Assembly (NCBI RefSeq): GCF_963576615.1
Contig: NC_088708.1
Location: 53,183,196-53,247,195, forward strand
Length of the DNA: 64,000 nucleotides
Reading direction: 5' to 3'
From: Watersipora subatra
Taxonomy: Eukaryota; Bryozoa; Gymnolaemata; Cheilostomatida; Watersiporidae
Under the pieces are notes generated by a model. The model did not search any database. It was not told where the DNA came from and saw nothing but the letters and a program-made list of their open reading frames with translations. The number at the start of each line of letters is the position of its first letter. Position 1 is the first letter of the stretch. Positions 1 through 13,100 of this stretch are shown in pieces. Made by a program: the position numbers and the translations under genes.

Positions 1-1432
1 AGCCCTCACCATCTACTCACAACTTAGTTCCCTGAACTGTACTCCTGATTTCAAAATTGTGGTAGCCAGGTCCCCACCGTCATCCTGTGAAAGCATGTGC
101 TCATACCAGTCATTGAACTGGTTGTTGACCAAATTCTTCAACGACTTGTTCACATTCAAGTCCAGCGGCTGTAGGTGGTCTGTGAAACTGACTGGCACAT
201 GTACTACAATAGTGTTCAATGATCTGCACTTTTCTTTGAAGGAGGCTGTGAAATGTTCTTTAAACTTATCAAATATGAGTAGACATTTCTGTTCACTACT
301 GTGTATCTCTCTCTAGGATTCAATATGTAGTCTGAGAACATGATCTGAATTCTCACTCATAGTCTCCTCATTGGGCCAATAAGTTGCATTGGCTGTTACA
401 CGGAAAGACTGTGGACATGAGAATTTAGGGATAGAGCAATTGGTTAATCCTTTGTATATCAGCTGGGATGGCAAAGAGATTCCACCCATGGTTATTCCTG
501 CTACACATTTGAGATTTTTTTTCATCTCCTTTACCGTTGATCGACACACCACTAGAACCTTTGGCAGCCATAGTATATTTCTCTGTTGGGGTGTACTCGA
601 TGGGGGTCCGATAAAAGTTAATGATCATGTTTGGTGGAATGTTATGAAGATAGCATGCTGAAGAAATTTCATTTGTGAATTAGTGCCTAATTTCCAAAAG
701 CAAGCTGCTGGGGACTTCCAGTTTGCCTGTAGTGGCAGCCCGCTTGGAGAATCCCATTCTTTTGAAGAGTGAGGCAGCCCACCCTTTGCCCAACACATAC
801 TTATGCTCATTTGAAGGATCTTCTTTCTTAATCAGTCTATGCGCTATTCCAATTACAGTGCGGGTGCTGATGACTCCACCCTTCTCTCTGAGCTTTGTAT
901 CAAGTTCCTTTACTTCTCCATCATAAGTGCCAAGATTAAGTGGTCTGCCAGTCTATAAAATGCAGACAGTTTATAATATATTTTATAACCAAAAACATAC
1001 ACTTGACAGCTACATGTGTAACAATGGAAGCACGCTAGCATTCAGGCAAAAACTGGCCCACACCAGGGGGGTGGAGGTGCGGCATGCCCAGGCTAAAAGT
1101 GGCTGATAAGTTTTACCACCACTTCGCAGGTAGTACACAGTGACAATTAAGCCAATATGACATGGTGACAAGGAGGTAATTTAAATGTTTACTTGTGATA
1201 TACAGCAAAAACATTATCTTGGAATACAAAGATTCATATAAACAAACCTTTGCTTCTGATAGTATTCCGACGGAGTGAACACTCTAATCAAAGTTAACCC
1301 CTTGTTCTCGCTGTAGTTTTTTTTCCTGTTCTCATATAGCCCCCGCCATTTTCTTTCTGTTGCACCTGGAATATGGGGGTATTTGTGCTGCGGGGCCTTA
1401 ACAGTGTTTGCTGCAGCAAATCGCTCTACCAT
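1..1432 (-). pseudogene. Degraded pogo/Tigger-like (DDE_1) transposase, runs off the left edge
   Basis: Minus-strand blocks in changing frames line up in the order of a pogo/Tigger/jerky-like cut-and-paste transposase. The N-terminal block is at 1214-1432 (RFAAANTVKAPQHKYPHIPG). A second block at about 700-950 follows a possible 3' splice site and includes VLGKGWAASLFKRMGF. A catalytic-core block at 425-628 has IINFYRTPIEY, where the family normally has an aspartate in place of the tyrosine, so the first catalytic residue looks lost. Two C-terminal blocks follow at 313-552 and 13-219, the last with the family-typical LQPLDLNVNKSLKN. Stops and frameshifts separate the blocks, so it is dead. 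The family assignment rests on motif order seen by eye; a domesticated relative cannot be excluded but the lesions argue against it. Confidence 0.72.
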
Positions 1433-2230
1433 GGCCCTGAACTCTGGTGTGTACTGCTTGTAACTTCCCTTTTATTTGTCTAGAATGAAGGATCAGCAAG
1501 CTACAAAACAATAGAGTGCTTAATATGTTAACTAAATAATTAACTAATTTTAATTTGAGTAGTTGCTCTACCAACTCTACTCAGGGAAAATCAAATACAT
1601 GTCTTTCACACTCAAGTCCCAAGAAGAAGAAAGTAGATAACAACCAACTTCACAACCAGAACTGAATAATATGGTTGGACCTGGTGAGGGTTGTTATTGC
1701 TTTTTGTTGGTAATAAAATTCATCACTACAATAATTATTATTCAATTCTATGACTTTTCTTACCAGACTTTCATTCTCATCAGTTACAAATTCTGTGACT
1801 AAACTGATATCATCATCTTCTTCATTTGTCTTGGCTTTTCAAAAAAACTTGTTGTCTTAATTTGCTTTGCCATGCTGCTCAGTTGGTGTATTAGCTGTAA
1901 TGATTTGCAGAAATTGCCCAATGAGCCCAACCACACACGAAAATTACTTGCATTTTTAATATGAAGACTTATTGTGGATCTCAATGAACAAAGCTATTTA
2001 ATTTCGTGTTTTCGCACATTTGTTATGATTGTTTGGTTTCACTCGTAAACTTTTTGCGAGAGAAAGGCTCCGCGAAAACGCAAAATTTAGATGATGCGAA
2101 TACATAAGTGTCCTAGGGTAACCAACAACCTTGAGCTGACCATAACCGCACCAGGAACCACAACAATGGTTGTTGGACTGTGGCTCACTCGAGCATTGGG
2201 CCAATTGTTGCCTTCAAAAACGAGTCAATG
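1433..2230. other. Gene-free AT-rich stretch
   Basis: No coding block, RNA gene or clear repeat was recognised here. Short open frames on the minus strand (1799-1984, 1998-2204) have no recognisable motif. Confidence 0.5.
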
Positions 2231-2401
2231 TAATTGAGTCGAAGGACCTCACTCCGTCTCAATATGCGGAACTCTATCTGATTCAACTGAAACAAGAGTC
2301 TGAAGCCAAGATGAATATGGTCACATCAGAATCGCCTTAAGAGACGGTCTGCATGTCGTGGCTTCAAACTCAAAGCTAAAAATTGTTTTTCTCCAACTCT
2401 C

Positions 2402-4260
2402 ATGATGATTTTGGCCCTAGTCGGTAGTTCTGAGTCGGCTCGATTCGTATTCCTTGACAACCAAATGTTCTGTGGGTCCTCTCTTGAACCGTCCCACATT
2501 TACAACATCACACACAAATATGAATGTACATCAAATGTGACAACATTATCAAACTACTCTGCAAAACATGAATTTACAGGTTTACCAACAAAATATAGTA
2601 GAATGGCAATTAAAATCGTATCAATGTACAAGATTTCAGCAAACAATCACTACCTTGATATCGTTTTTCAAGGATGTTCAAAGTCATACTGATAGTACTA
2701 CGCCCTTACCAGTTTCCAGAGAAGAATCCGAACGTGTGGTCACCCATCTCTCTTGTTCTGATGAAACATTACCCAGTAACAATGGCGTTTTATGACTCAA
2801 AACGAGATAAATGTGGGATATGTGTATTGTTGTAAAGAGAGTGCATTTTCAACCAATCAATGTAGCATAATCGAGACTTCTGTGTTTAAACAGGATGGTT
2901 CTAGTAAATTCGAATTGCCAGCTGGTGATGTAACACACTGTAGATACGAACGGGGTAGTTGTCTTCTATCTGATCAATCGATGCTAATTTGGAACATTAA
3001 TAAAAAAAGTTACTGCGCTTTTGAACAATAGTTCACTATAAAAGACAAACAGTATGATGCTCATTGTGTTAGTGACGATAGAACAACTGCTTTAAACTTC
3101 AAAAAATATGACTTCCTCCACTATAAAGACTGTCACGGTACCAAAACTAATATGTCAGATCAAGGTTTAATGGTAGGGTTCTTGGACAGTAACTCTAAAA
3201 CTGCTTCAAATGCATATTGAGAACCACTACCACCTCAAAAATGGTAATGTAGAGGCATAAAATGTACTCTTTCAAGCTGTAGTGAACTTACAACAGGACA
3301 ACCTTGTCTAAGAATTCTAGAACAATTACATGCCATGGCCTTTTTGAAACACTAAAATTAGTCACTATGCTCATGGAAAGACATCCAACAATGAGTGCAA
3401 GATACTGATTTAAATCCATATGTGACTGCAACTATCGGACCAGGTGTATTAGCAACATTTCCATGTACTGAATTAACTCCTGGCGTATACTGATTATTGC
3501 CCATGCTGGAAAATATCTGCCAATTACCTTCCAATAGAGGTTAAGATAGGTTTATTGAAACATATAGGCTACCTTGATCCAGCTACAAACAGTGCATACG
3601 AATTCTTATTCGATTGTTTACGGTTAGTAAAGATTGTGGTGCGACCTAATAGCAGTACCTGTTACTACCAAATAGATGGCAAACTTAGCTTTTTAGATAA
3701 CATTTCATGCCTAGAATTACCTGACTTGAAATCAGGTGCACATCCAATAGTACTCCATTAAGCAGTATTCAGTAATTTACACTGGCTTAACTGGCAAAAC
3801 TTTAGTAACTACAATAGTATGAACACTTTATTGTCTACACTTGTCTAAAGCTATAAACACAATTCCCTGGAACTAAATGTTGTTGAATAAAAAAAATCAC
3901 TCCATGAAAATTTCCTTTTTTGCCTTTTCGGTTGGAGGTCATGTTGCTTCTGGTTATGAGCTGTGGACATTCGCCTGCAATATTCTGGTCACTTTTATTG
4001 GTTTCTATATTGTCCTGGCCCAAATAAGAAAGGGTTGCTGCCCTAATTTTGTCACTCAACTCCTAGGCCAAAAACCACAATTGATAGCTAACATCGACAT
4101 TGAGTTGGATGAGCTCACAAGCAATCCAGATGATGGGTTAGAGGAATCTCTGACTGTTCCAGTCAATCATCTACAAAGTGAGGACCTTGAAGACAGATAT
4201 TCCGGAACTCCTGCGTGTCCAACTCCTACGGCTCCAACGGAATCATCTGCTTTGGCATAG
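2402..4260 (+). pseudogene. Broken envelope-like glycoprotein gene of a retroelement
   Basis: Overlapping plus-strand open blocks at 2402-2692, 2568-2795, 2792-3031, 3555-3761 and 3877-4260 share a theme: many cysteines and N-x-S/T sites in the first part, and in the last block one long hydrophobic segment (about residues 28-50: ACNILVTFIGFYIVLAQI) followed by a basic/cysteine stretch and a roughly 75-residue polar acidic tail. That is the layout of a membrane-anchored envelope glycoprotein as carried by some LTR retroelements. Stops and frame changes break it repeatedly, so no functional product is expected. It lies upstream of the pol relic on the same strand, opposite to the usual pol-env order, so the two may come from different copies. 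The retroelement assignment is inference; a decayed host membrane protein is the alternative. Confidence 0.4.
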
Positions 4261-4489
4261 CCGCCTATCCATCATTTTTTTGATATCATCACCCTGTTTG
4301 TACATGCGCTCATCCACGAAAAAGCCGCCATCTTTGTAGAAAACGATCGTCATTCTCTTGATTAATAGTATTTTTCAGTGTTGTTTTGATACTAAAATAA
4401 AAAACTTGCAAACAAAAGCATTGTTTGCAATAATTAATTGCAGAAGCTTCGTGTTTTTAACGATAAAAGTTGTCCATAAAGATGGCGGA

Positions 4490-6120
4490 CAACGATAGAA
4501 TGACATCACGAAAAAACGAAGGATTGTACCGTGTTTTACCGACAGAGCCTGAGTTAGATGCAGACTCGAATGGTATATATTGGCCTTCTTTTTGCTGTGA
4601 CCATCCAAGCTGACAATCTGGTCATTCACCTGATCTCTGCAGTACGTTAATATGATCAGCAATCATAAAAGTGTAAAGAATCAATGTCAAGCTTTAATAC
4701 CAATTAGTGTGAACGGTAGAGCATGTACATGTATCTCTTGCAGATGCTGGAGCTTCTATATCACTGCTCCGAAGTGACATTGCAAAATAACTGAAATTTA
4801 AACGATATTAATCCGCTTTGAAAGCTACTGATGTCACCAATGACTCTCTTGATGTCTTGGGTCAAGTCTTTGTTAATTTAGCCATTGGTTCTGAGACTCT
4901 CAACCATCGAGTGTTTGTGATTTCAAACATTACCAAACATTAGCCAAGAGGTTATCATAGGAACCGATATTTTCAGGAGATCAGGTCAGGTGACCTACGA
5001 CTTTACTGTGTACATTGAGTTTTCACAAGCTGACCATTCCCATGGATCAGACCCATCAAGTAAATGCCATCACAGCGGCTGACTCTGAAAATTCCTCTTT
5101 AGTCCAAAGTGGTGGTTGTTGCTCGTGTGTTCACTGACAGATTACACAACTGAAAATGTGTCTTTGAAGGCAGCAATCGGCACATTCCGAAGTCCTTGCT
5201 CATTGGTAAATGTGTAAATCGAATTCAAGGCGACAAAATATGTGTACCCGTTATGAACATTAGTAATAATATACGGGAAATTCGAGTTAATTCTGTCAAC
5301 GGTGAAGCCGAAACAGTCGACGATAACGATGATGCTGTTATTACCACCACAGTGATCGATCCCAAGCATTCGAATGCTAGTAGAATAAAGCCAGGCGATC
5401 ATGTAAATTTGGATGAGTCCATGCTTGACAAACAAAAGAAGCCACAACTCCAAAAACTCGTAAACAAGTTCAATGACATTGTTGGTGAGTCTATTTCTAA
5501 ACTTGGTCAAATCAAGATTGTTCAACACGTCATTGAGACACTCGCTAGTGTTTCTTTGATTCGTAGCAAACCTTACAGCAATCCCGTTGGACTCTGCGCT
5601 GAAATCAAAGCGCAGCTCGGTGAAATGCAAAAACCAGGCTTGATCACAATTGGTTCTGGAGAGTGGTCTTCTCCAATTTTTTTGTCAAAAAGAAAGACAA
5701 TAGTTGGTGATTTTGCGTTGATTATTGGAAACTTAACGCTGTAACCATACCTGCCAACTCTGATGCATTGGGCGTGAGACTCACGCAATCACCCCAAAGA
5801 AAAAATGAAAATGCGTGAGACTTTTGCCCCAATTTCCAAAATTTTATATATTCTATCATTGATACATCAATTGCCCCAAAACCAAATCTCACGCATTGCC
5901 CCACCCTTGGGTTGGCAGGTCTGGCTGTAACAGTTAAACATTCTATGATTCTTTTTTCAATCGATTATGTGGCTGAAATCATGCATGCAAAAAATATTTT
6001 AGTGCGATTGATCTCTGTTCAGGTTCCTTCCAGGTCAATTTGCATGAGTCTTCACAAGAAAAATCAGGTATCACCACACCGTGGGGACCCTATGGCTTAT
6101 GATCCATTTCAATAATCCCA
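4490..6120 (+). pseudogene. Broken Ty3/gypsy-like pol: protease and N-terminal reverse transcriptase
   Basis: Near 4740-4790 one frame reads ADAGASISLL, a retropepsin active-site motif (D-[TA]-G-A-S). Open block 5196-5744 then carries the spacer and the start of a reverse transcriptase, with the conserved run MQKPGLITIGSGEWSSPIFL followed by a lysine-rich strand. The frame is interrupted at 5746 by a MITE and resumes beyond 5932 with more RT-like sequence (VTPxG-type region near 6060-6100), again with frameshifts. RNase H and integrase do not follow on this strand. No LTRs were identified. The Ty3/gypsy-like assignment comes from the protease-spacer-RT order and motif style; it is clearly non-functional. 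Confidence 0.68.
5746..5923. mobile_element. 178-bp hAT-type MITE inserted in the pol relic
   Basis: The element is bounded by inverted ends CATACCTGCCAAC and (reverse complement of the right end) CAGACCTGCCAAC, 12 of 13 identical. It is flanked by a perfect 8-bp direct repeat GCTGTAAC at 5738-5745 and 5924-5931, the target-site length of the hAT superfamily. Removing one repeat and the element restores the RT reading frame at this point. It also has internal direct and inverted copies of a GCGTGAGA-type motif. It has no coding capacity, so it must have been mobilised in trans. Confidence 0.85.
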
Positions 6121-6500
6121 TCATCACATACATATATGAACAAATGAAACCTAGAACATCCAAAGTACTCAGCCAGCAGCTGTTTTTCAATCTGTGCATA
6201 GTTATGTTGACTTCTAGTGAGAGATTTAGCGCTGGACTCAATCAGCCTGCCATCCTGCATTCGACAAGCCCTCAAAACTTACTTAACTAGCATCAACAGA
6301 TTTTGTCAAAGGCTTCTTAGGGTCATAAATTCCTAACACTGGCGATGATAGAACTGCAGCTTGTACTTTGTCAAATGACTTCTGCTGAGGCTGGTTCCAG
6401 TTAAAACCCACCAACTTTATGGTTATATCTCTGATAGGTTGTGTCAAACCAGCCAGATCTGGAATGAACTTTAGTCAGGTATGTCGCAAGGCCAAGGATT
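6090..6500 (-). pseudogene. Ty3/gypsy-like RT thumb and RNase H fragment, opposite strand
   Basis: On the minus strand about 6300-6480 reads as the connection region after the RT fingers/palm (FNWNQPQQKSFDKVQ; SSPVLGIYDPKKPL), and 6090-6275 as RNase H (DGRLIESSAKSLTRSQHNYA; QIEKQLLAEYF; ending in a TDHKP-like MDHKP). A stop and a frame change lie between them near 6285. It abuts and slightly overlaps the plus-strand pol relic, so either an inversion within one copy or a second nested copy is present. Not functional. Confidence 0.72.
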
Positions 6501-6619
6501 GTAAAAGCATTCAAGTAAGTTTAAAGGGCATTTTTAGACTTCCCATTGTAAACCTTTGTTGGTTTTGTCAATTTTTTTCATGTTGGTTTCTTTTTTATGC
6601 AGATGAAATCTATTAAGAG

Positions 6620-8620
6620 TGCCTGCGACCGATGACGTAAACCGAGAAGTGGTAGATACTCGGCCAAGTCTCTACATTCACTGCGTCCAGTTATATGTGA
6701 TTACACATTTGGTGAAATGTTAAATACCTAAACTACATGTGGTTACTAAGACTTACTATCTTATGTATTTACCTCTACACCAATTAAACTTGGATTAGGA
6801 TTTCTCTCTCCATGTTGAAATTAACAAAGCTAGCTCTAGCTTTTGCACGACATACATATAAAGCAGTCTCTGACAAGCCACACTATAAATAACAGCTAAT
6901 AGGGTAAGATTCTGTATTATGAGAATCTTGGATTAAATTTAGTGAATTTTTCAGTCTTTCAAACTTTCTCAAATTCTAGTATGTCATAAGATAACATTTT
7001 AGCTATTTAAGATTTTATAAAAATTTTGACCATTTTATGATGTTACATCAGGAAGCAAATGCATGCAACAAAATGATGACATGATATTTATAAGACACCG
7101 ATGATCTTAGTAGCTCAGCATGTCGCGACACACTATATTTACAGACTTGCAGTAATATAGTACACTGTTTTTGGTGTTTTATATACTTCATTCTTCATCT
7201 CTCTTAGCTTGTCTTTTCTCCTCAGTCTTTTCAGTCAATTCTTTTCAACATATTCTTGTTGCTCTTTTTGTAGTTTTGGGTAACTTTTACCTTTTTCAAT
7301 TTAGGCTTGATAAAGGCCTATTTGAAATGGTATGTTAGTTGCACCAGTAGGGTATTATACCAGGTAGCCTACATAGCTATCATAGTACGTACTTCATTCC
7401 TAAACTGATTTAAGTAAAAAACTATTGTTTAGTTGTGGTATAGAAATGAAAAGCATCCGTTTTTAAATTAAAAAAGGTTTAATTCAAATGAAATTGTATC
7501 AATAAACAGTTGTTGCAATCAATAAATTATCTATATTTATTGCATAATACTTGAATTTTATTCTTTTATCAATTCCATTAACAAAAATTTGGGAACTTTT
7601 CTTGTGACTTGTTGAATTCTTGACAACTAACATTTGAAAAACTAATAATAAATATTTTATAGGATATGAATAAGAAATATTTACTAGTAGCAGTTGTAAT
7701 TTGAGCCTAAGAGGTGATATTTTAATGTGGTATTGTAGTGTTTATATTAGTTATTAATAATATAGCTATTATCAATATTGTTATATCATATTTACAAATA
7801 AAGTAATAAGTATCACTAAGATAATAAATAATAATAAATGTCAATGGTAAATTAAAACTAACTAAACACAGAATATAACATAACACATATAGTAAAAATA
7901 AATATAAAATACTTGTTAGATATTATGTTTAAAAAATACTACTTGATTTCAAGTAAAGATAACAAATATAATTTACAAACTATATAATTTGATATTAATA
8001 TAGTAAAACTTAAATTAATTAGTTTTTTCTAATGCTTGCTTTGCTATATCATTTTTTTCCAACAAAATAACAAGAATATCTCAAGAGCACATTAGCTTAT
8101 TTTTTAGTGTAAGGTAAGCGCGGAGTAAACAGCATATTATATAAAAACTTCATTTTTAAAGAACATTTACTATCAGTCTTGGCATTTATGCAAATCACTC
8201 ATACAAATGCAGTTAGTTACGCACTAAAGAGTTGTGACTGACGATTATCGCTATTCATTCAATCCTTCATCAACATTACTATATTTAAAAAAGGGTAAAG
8301 CCAGTCCATGTTACTGAAACCAATAGGGAGCGACTTGCATTGATAATTGCAACTTTCTGTATACTCTATTTTGCCAATGAAGTATATAATAATACACCTC
8401 TTCATTGTTGGTGTTGGAGACCTGAATAATTTTAAATTAGCACTGCTGGCATGATAACCGTAGTTGAATAATAGTGTCATGTTCACCACGTAAGTTTTTT
8501 GGCAAAGCTGGTGTTTCAAGACCAATTATTGTTTTAAAAATTTGCTAGATGTGTCAAATTTTGTATTTTACTGAAGTTTTGGGTGGAGTAGAGAGGTAAT
8601 TATAATAATTTTTACAAGTG
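6620..8620. other. AT-rich gene-free stretch
   Basis: Very AT-rich with homopolymer runs and no long open frame in any phase. The only frame of note (8259-8525, minus) has no recognisable motif. No RNA gene was recognised. Confidence 0.5.
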
Positions 8621-8625
8621 GGCCT

Positions 8626-8665
8626 ATTACCATCACAGCAAATAGTAATAGGCTGTGATGGTAAT
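8626..8665. repeat. Perfect 14-bp inverted repeat (hairpin)
   Basis: ATTACCATCACAGC at 8626-8639 is exactly complementary to 8652-8665, with a 12-nt loop. Confidence 0.85.
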
Positions 8666-8981
8666 TCTGGATGTACCGCCATTGTCACCTGAACTACCAA
8701 TAAACATTTATTTTAGTTTCATGTTTATGTTAACATTTATTATATTGTACAGGTGATGATAAAATAAAATGTGGAGATTATGAAAATAAAGAACTTTTGC
8801 AAAATTTCATGTTAAAGTATATTTTTAGTGAAGTTTTAATAGGAAGTTCCAAAATCTGTTGCTTTTCATTAAAAATCTTATCCAATATCAATTGCTATCC
8901 TTTGTGCTCACTACCGATTGGTCAATCCATAATATTGTAATATTTGTCATCAAGGTGTCAACACCAGCGTTGTCTGTAAGA

Positions 8982-9063
8982 TATGGCGCCTTATAGTGCC
9001 TCGCGCTGCGTGTTCACAGCTCGAGTTGCGAACACGCAACGTGAGGCACTATAAGGCGCCATA
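8982..9063. repeat. 82-bp palindromic foldback element
   Basis: Arms of about 34 bp (TATGGCGCCTTATAGTGCCT inward, then a TGCGTGTTC inner part) pair with two or three mismatches around a 14-nt centre. The GC-rich arms stand out from AT-rich surroundings, suggesting a foldback MITE. Confidence 0.8.
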
Positions 9064-10159
9064 GTAAGCTGTACAAAAGTAAACACAAGCGGGCGCGGTT
9101 GACTGGAAGAAGTACAAAAGTAAAGAAAGAATGATATCAATCCAAACAAAATCATACCTTGTCAAAGAAATCATCTGAATAAGTTCTAACGATGTCTGCC
9201 ACAGCTTCACCTCAAGCAGAGACGTACACTTATACATGTATCCTCTAACTGTACATATACCCCAAAATCCTAACCAGTTGTTAACACAGTATGCAGAACT
9301 TGGTGTGGCGTGTCATCACCGCCCGTCGTTGGGGTCACAAACACTGCCTATGTAACTACTGTAGCCAAGTACTATAATCAAATAACTACCCATAAAACCT
9401 TTATATAAAATCCCGCTTTTATAGGCCAAACCTTGTATTGCTCCGAAATGGTTGTTTCGTAAGCTTTCTTCGTTTATGATGCATTTTTCTTTATATAGGA
9501 CTAATTTTTCTATTTTTTTACATGTATATATGGCCTAGTCAAATGCATTTTTGATTAGCTTTTATCCAACAGCTGATTTTTATTCTACTTGACCAGTTGG
9601 AAATTGAGGGGACACTTTCACATATCGTTACCATAAAAAGAGCCGTATATGTCCGTCTGTCCGAAGCCACATTGAGAGCTTTAGGAAAAATGATTCCCTC
9701 AGAAATTGAACTCATCATTTTGCAGCCACGCCTGCTACCATCTGCGCCACTCAAACACCTTACTACATGTAAGAATAACTGTGCGCATAGTTATTACCCA
9801 TAACGATCTCTCATGGCGCACAGGACGGCTAGTGTACAGGTCCACGATAATATTTAGAACAAACTAAGACAGACAGAACAGCAATAAAAAAATAACATTT
9901 GAACAAAGCATTGGCTAAGAATATAAACATCTGAAGAAATGACCTGAATACCATATAAGGGCGTTAATGTGCAAATGACTTGACGTACATTGAAGATACT
10001 GCCACAACATTGTAGGAATGAACGAGTCACCAGCAAGTAGGTGCTTAGCTTAGAAAAGTAATTTCAATGAATATTAAACAGAAACTGGGTACAAGAAAAC
10101 ATAAAAAAGATTAACAGTAAATCTAGGCACAGGTTGAGCAAAAGTTAATATCTCATGTA
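9064..10159. other. No gene recognised
   Basis: Unique-looking sequence between the foldback element and the 3' end of RAD51C. It should contain the RAD51C 3' UTR and poly(A) signal on the minus strand, but none could be assigned with confidence. Confidence 0.4.
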
Positions 10160-13100
10160 CTAGGCTATTCTTTGCCATTTACGGGGCATTTCCTCCTCTG
10201 CCTCATCAGCTTCTGCAGGAGCATCTACATCCCTGATACCTTCGACCTGTAATAAATAGGCATCTTGGATCAATGTCATGCAAAAGTTTTCTCATTATGC
10301 TCAGACGAGAGGGCTAGAGCTTGATTTAGTCTCACACAGTGAAAGAAATATGTCATGAGGACTACTGCAGTGAGATGGTAAGGAATACTGATGAAGGGAA
10401 GACATTGCAGTAGAGTCAACATTCTAATAAAACTACATGTAGTTTAAGGCTGGTTCATACTATATCACCGTATGTCAGCGTTTTCCTTTCGGCGTTCATC
10501 GTAGACTATGTGAACCAGGGACCAATAGCACTGATGAAGCAACGCGAATACATCGGGAAAGCTTGCAGCTATCAAACATTCCCGATATTTTGCCGAGCAT
10601 TGACGACAGCCTGTATAATGTAAACCATTTTAGCGATAGTAATCGCCGATAGTCGTCGAGGATAGCGTGATTTATTTATTTCTGTTCATGATAGTTGCTG
10701 CGGACCTAGTATTTGATTCAAGCACACGAAAACAAAAAGGTTTCTTTGCGAAAAATTCAAACACTACGTCACGGAGTATTCGCCGATGCAAACGCGGATG
10801 GGTTTGCGATAATTAACATCAAACCCATCGATGCTAACGATGTTAGTTTGCGCATTGTTATCATCGACGATCACCGAAGTATTGTGGCATCAACGCCGAG
10901 GTACGACGATATAGTGTGAACCAGTCTTTAATATAAGATGATGAGCATACCCTTGTATATATGCACTTACTGCACCTATTGTTCTTATTTACAGAGATTT
11001 TATAACATAGTTGTTGTATCACTACTTAACAAATACACTTAGTTAAACTTACTGCATTAGCAATACCTACACCTTGTGAGCATCAACTATGAATTCTTTT
11101 TGGAAGAAAGTTGCAGATGTTTCTCAACTCACACACGAGAAAAATGTTTCAATACTTGTTCTAATGATACTAGATAGTAAATAATGGTATATACTTGTTA
11201 TGAGGTGCAGTCTTTAATAGTATGGTTATCAATGTAGACAACTAGATGCAGAGAAAAGTAATAACAGAAGTACTATATAAATATACAAAACAAAAACTGC
11301 TACGAATTAACTATCTAATTTGTAGTTTCAGGCTTTTGCTCAAAATATAAATTTTCAGTTGTATTTGAGAAGTAATCGAAAATCGTTCAAGTGAATTTTT
11401 ACAGAGTCTGTCTTCAGCAAAACAAAGGCATTCACATAAAGCACCCTAACATCCTTTTGGTCATCATAGATTCTGGGAGAAGCTGAGGCTACTACCGTAC
11501 TTTTCATATTAGCCGCTAATTTTTTTCGATGTTTTGAGCCATGTGTGACTTATTTAGAAGCTGCGCCCACTCTGTGGTTTTTTCTTTCCCCGCTAGGGCG
11601 CAATAACTGGAATCTCCAGTTAGTGCGCCTCTAGCGGTGAAAGAAAAAATGAAACAATGCTTAACGGTACTGTTCCGTTAGGCACTGGGTTAAAAAGCAT
11701 CGGTTAATACGGCAATCCGTAATGCGTCATCCGGCGTCGGTTAATCCATATTAACCAGCAAAGTTGCTGCCATGTTAAAAAGCACCGTCATGAGTTCTGC
11801 GGCCTATACAAAAGGTGTGACCTATGTATTGTTTTATTATCTTTTTTTTAAATAAAGCAGATGCGGCTTATATAGGAGTGCGGTTAATAGTCTGAAAAGT
11901 ACGGTATTTATTGTTCAAATGTAAATACATATCAATATCAGTAAATAATCAAATCTTAACTTAATCAAAACTTAACAGCAGGGAAAAACTAACTATTAAG
12001 TCCCCTTGACCCTCAAGAAGTCCTATAAGTGCATGCACCTTGCTAACACAACTTGGTTATAAAACAAACATTGAAGGGGGACAAAGTCATCACTTACTGT
12101 TACGCAGTATGGGACAGTATCCTCTTTTCTATTGGGTGATTTAAATAAGTTTGCATATCTGACGCCATTCTTCCACAAGAGCAACATTCTGTTGGTAGAC
12201 ACATGACTCCAACTTTCTCCGAGAGCAGGTACTACCTTGCTGTCAGCTGCATTCACTTTTGTTGTCATTTGGTTGACCAGTACCACCTGTTGATAAAGTG
12301 TATCACTTACATTTCAGATATTAACCTGCACATTACCACACAGACAGCCACATGAGCAGTTCCTCCAAAAACACACTGATTAGATTAATACCTGGAACAT
12401 ACAGTAAATTATTACTAACGAATTTTTGAACAAACCTCAGGTTAAAATGGTACGTTGGCATAGTGTAGAGGAGATTGGGCGCATTGGGATTTTATTGGGG
12501 TTTAACGAGAGACCAGTCTTTGCAGTGAACTTTAGTAGAACTGCTAGAACTTAAAAATAAAATAAGTTAAAAATAAAATCAATAGGAACAAATAAAATGA
12601 CACAAAAATACAAATAAAACTGACTGAGCGCACAAATAACAACATGTTTAGTTGCTGTTGCCTAAGTTCTTAAGTTCTACTAAAGCTTACCGCAGAGCCT
12701 GCTCTCTGGTTAAACGTTTGTATCTTATTTTTCTCTACATAAATTTTTGGGCTAAATCCGTTATGATCACCAATGGAGCGACTGACATAACATCGCAGCC
12801 AAGCCGCATAGACAGAATAGAACAACTCCCTTTCAGTGCAGTTGATGCATCAGGTGCAGTGCGTATTGTGACAAGCTGTTGTTTGCTCGCTCCGCTCGCC
12901 CAGGGACAACTCCGCAAAAACAACAGTTTGTCAAGACAGGCTAACAGCGCGCCACTAGAGCTTGCAATTTTGGTATTTCAACAAAACTTTACATCGCAAC
13001 CTTTTGCTAATAAAATCTTTTTTGTAATACTACATGAAGCTGCTCTAGGCGAGCCTTGAACCTACAGCCTCTGCATTTCATGCTATTTATAAGAACAGTG

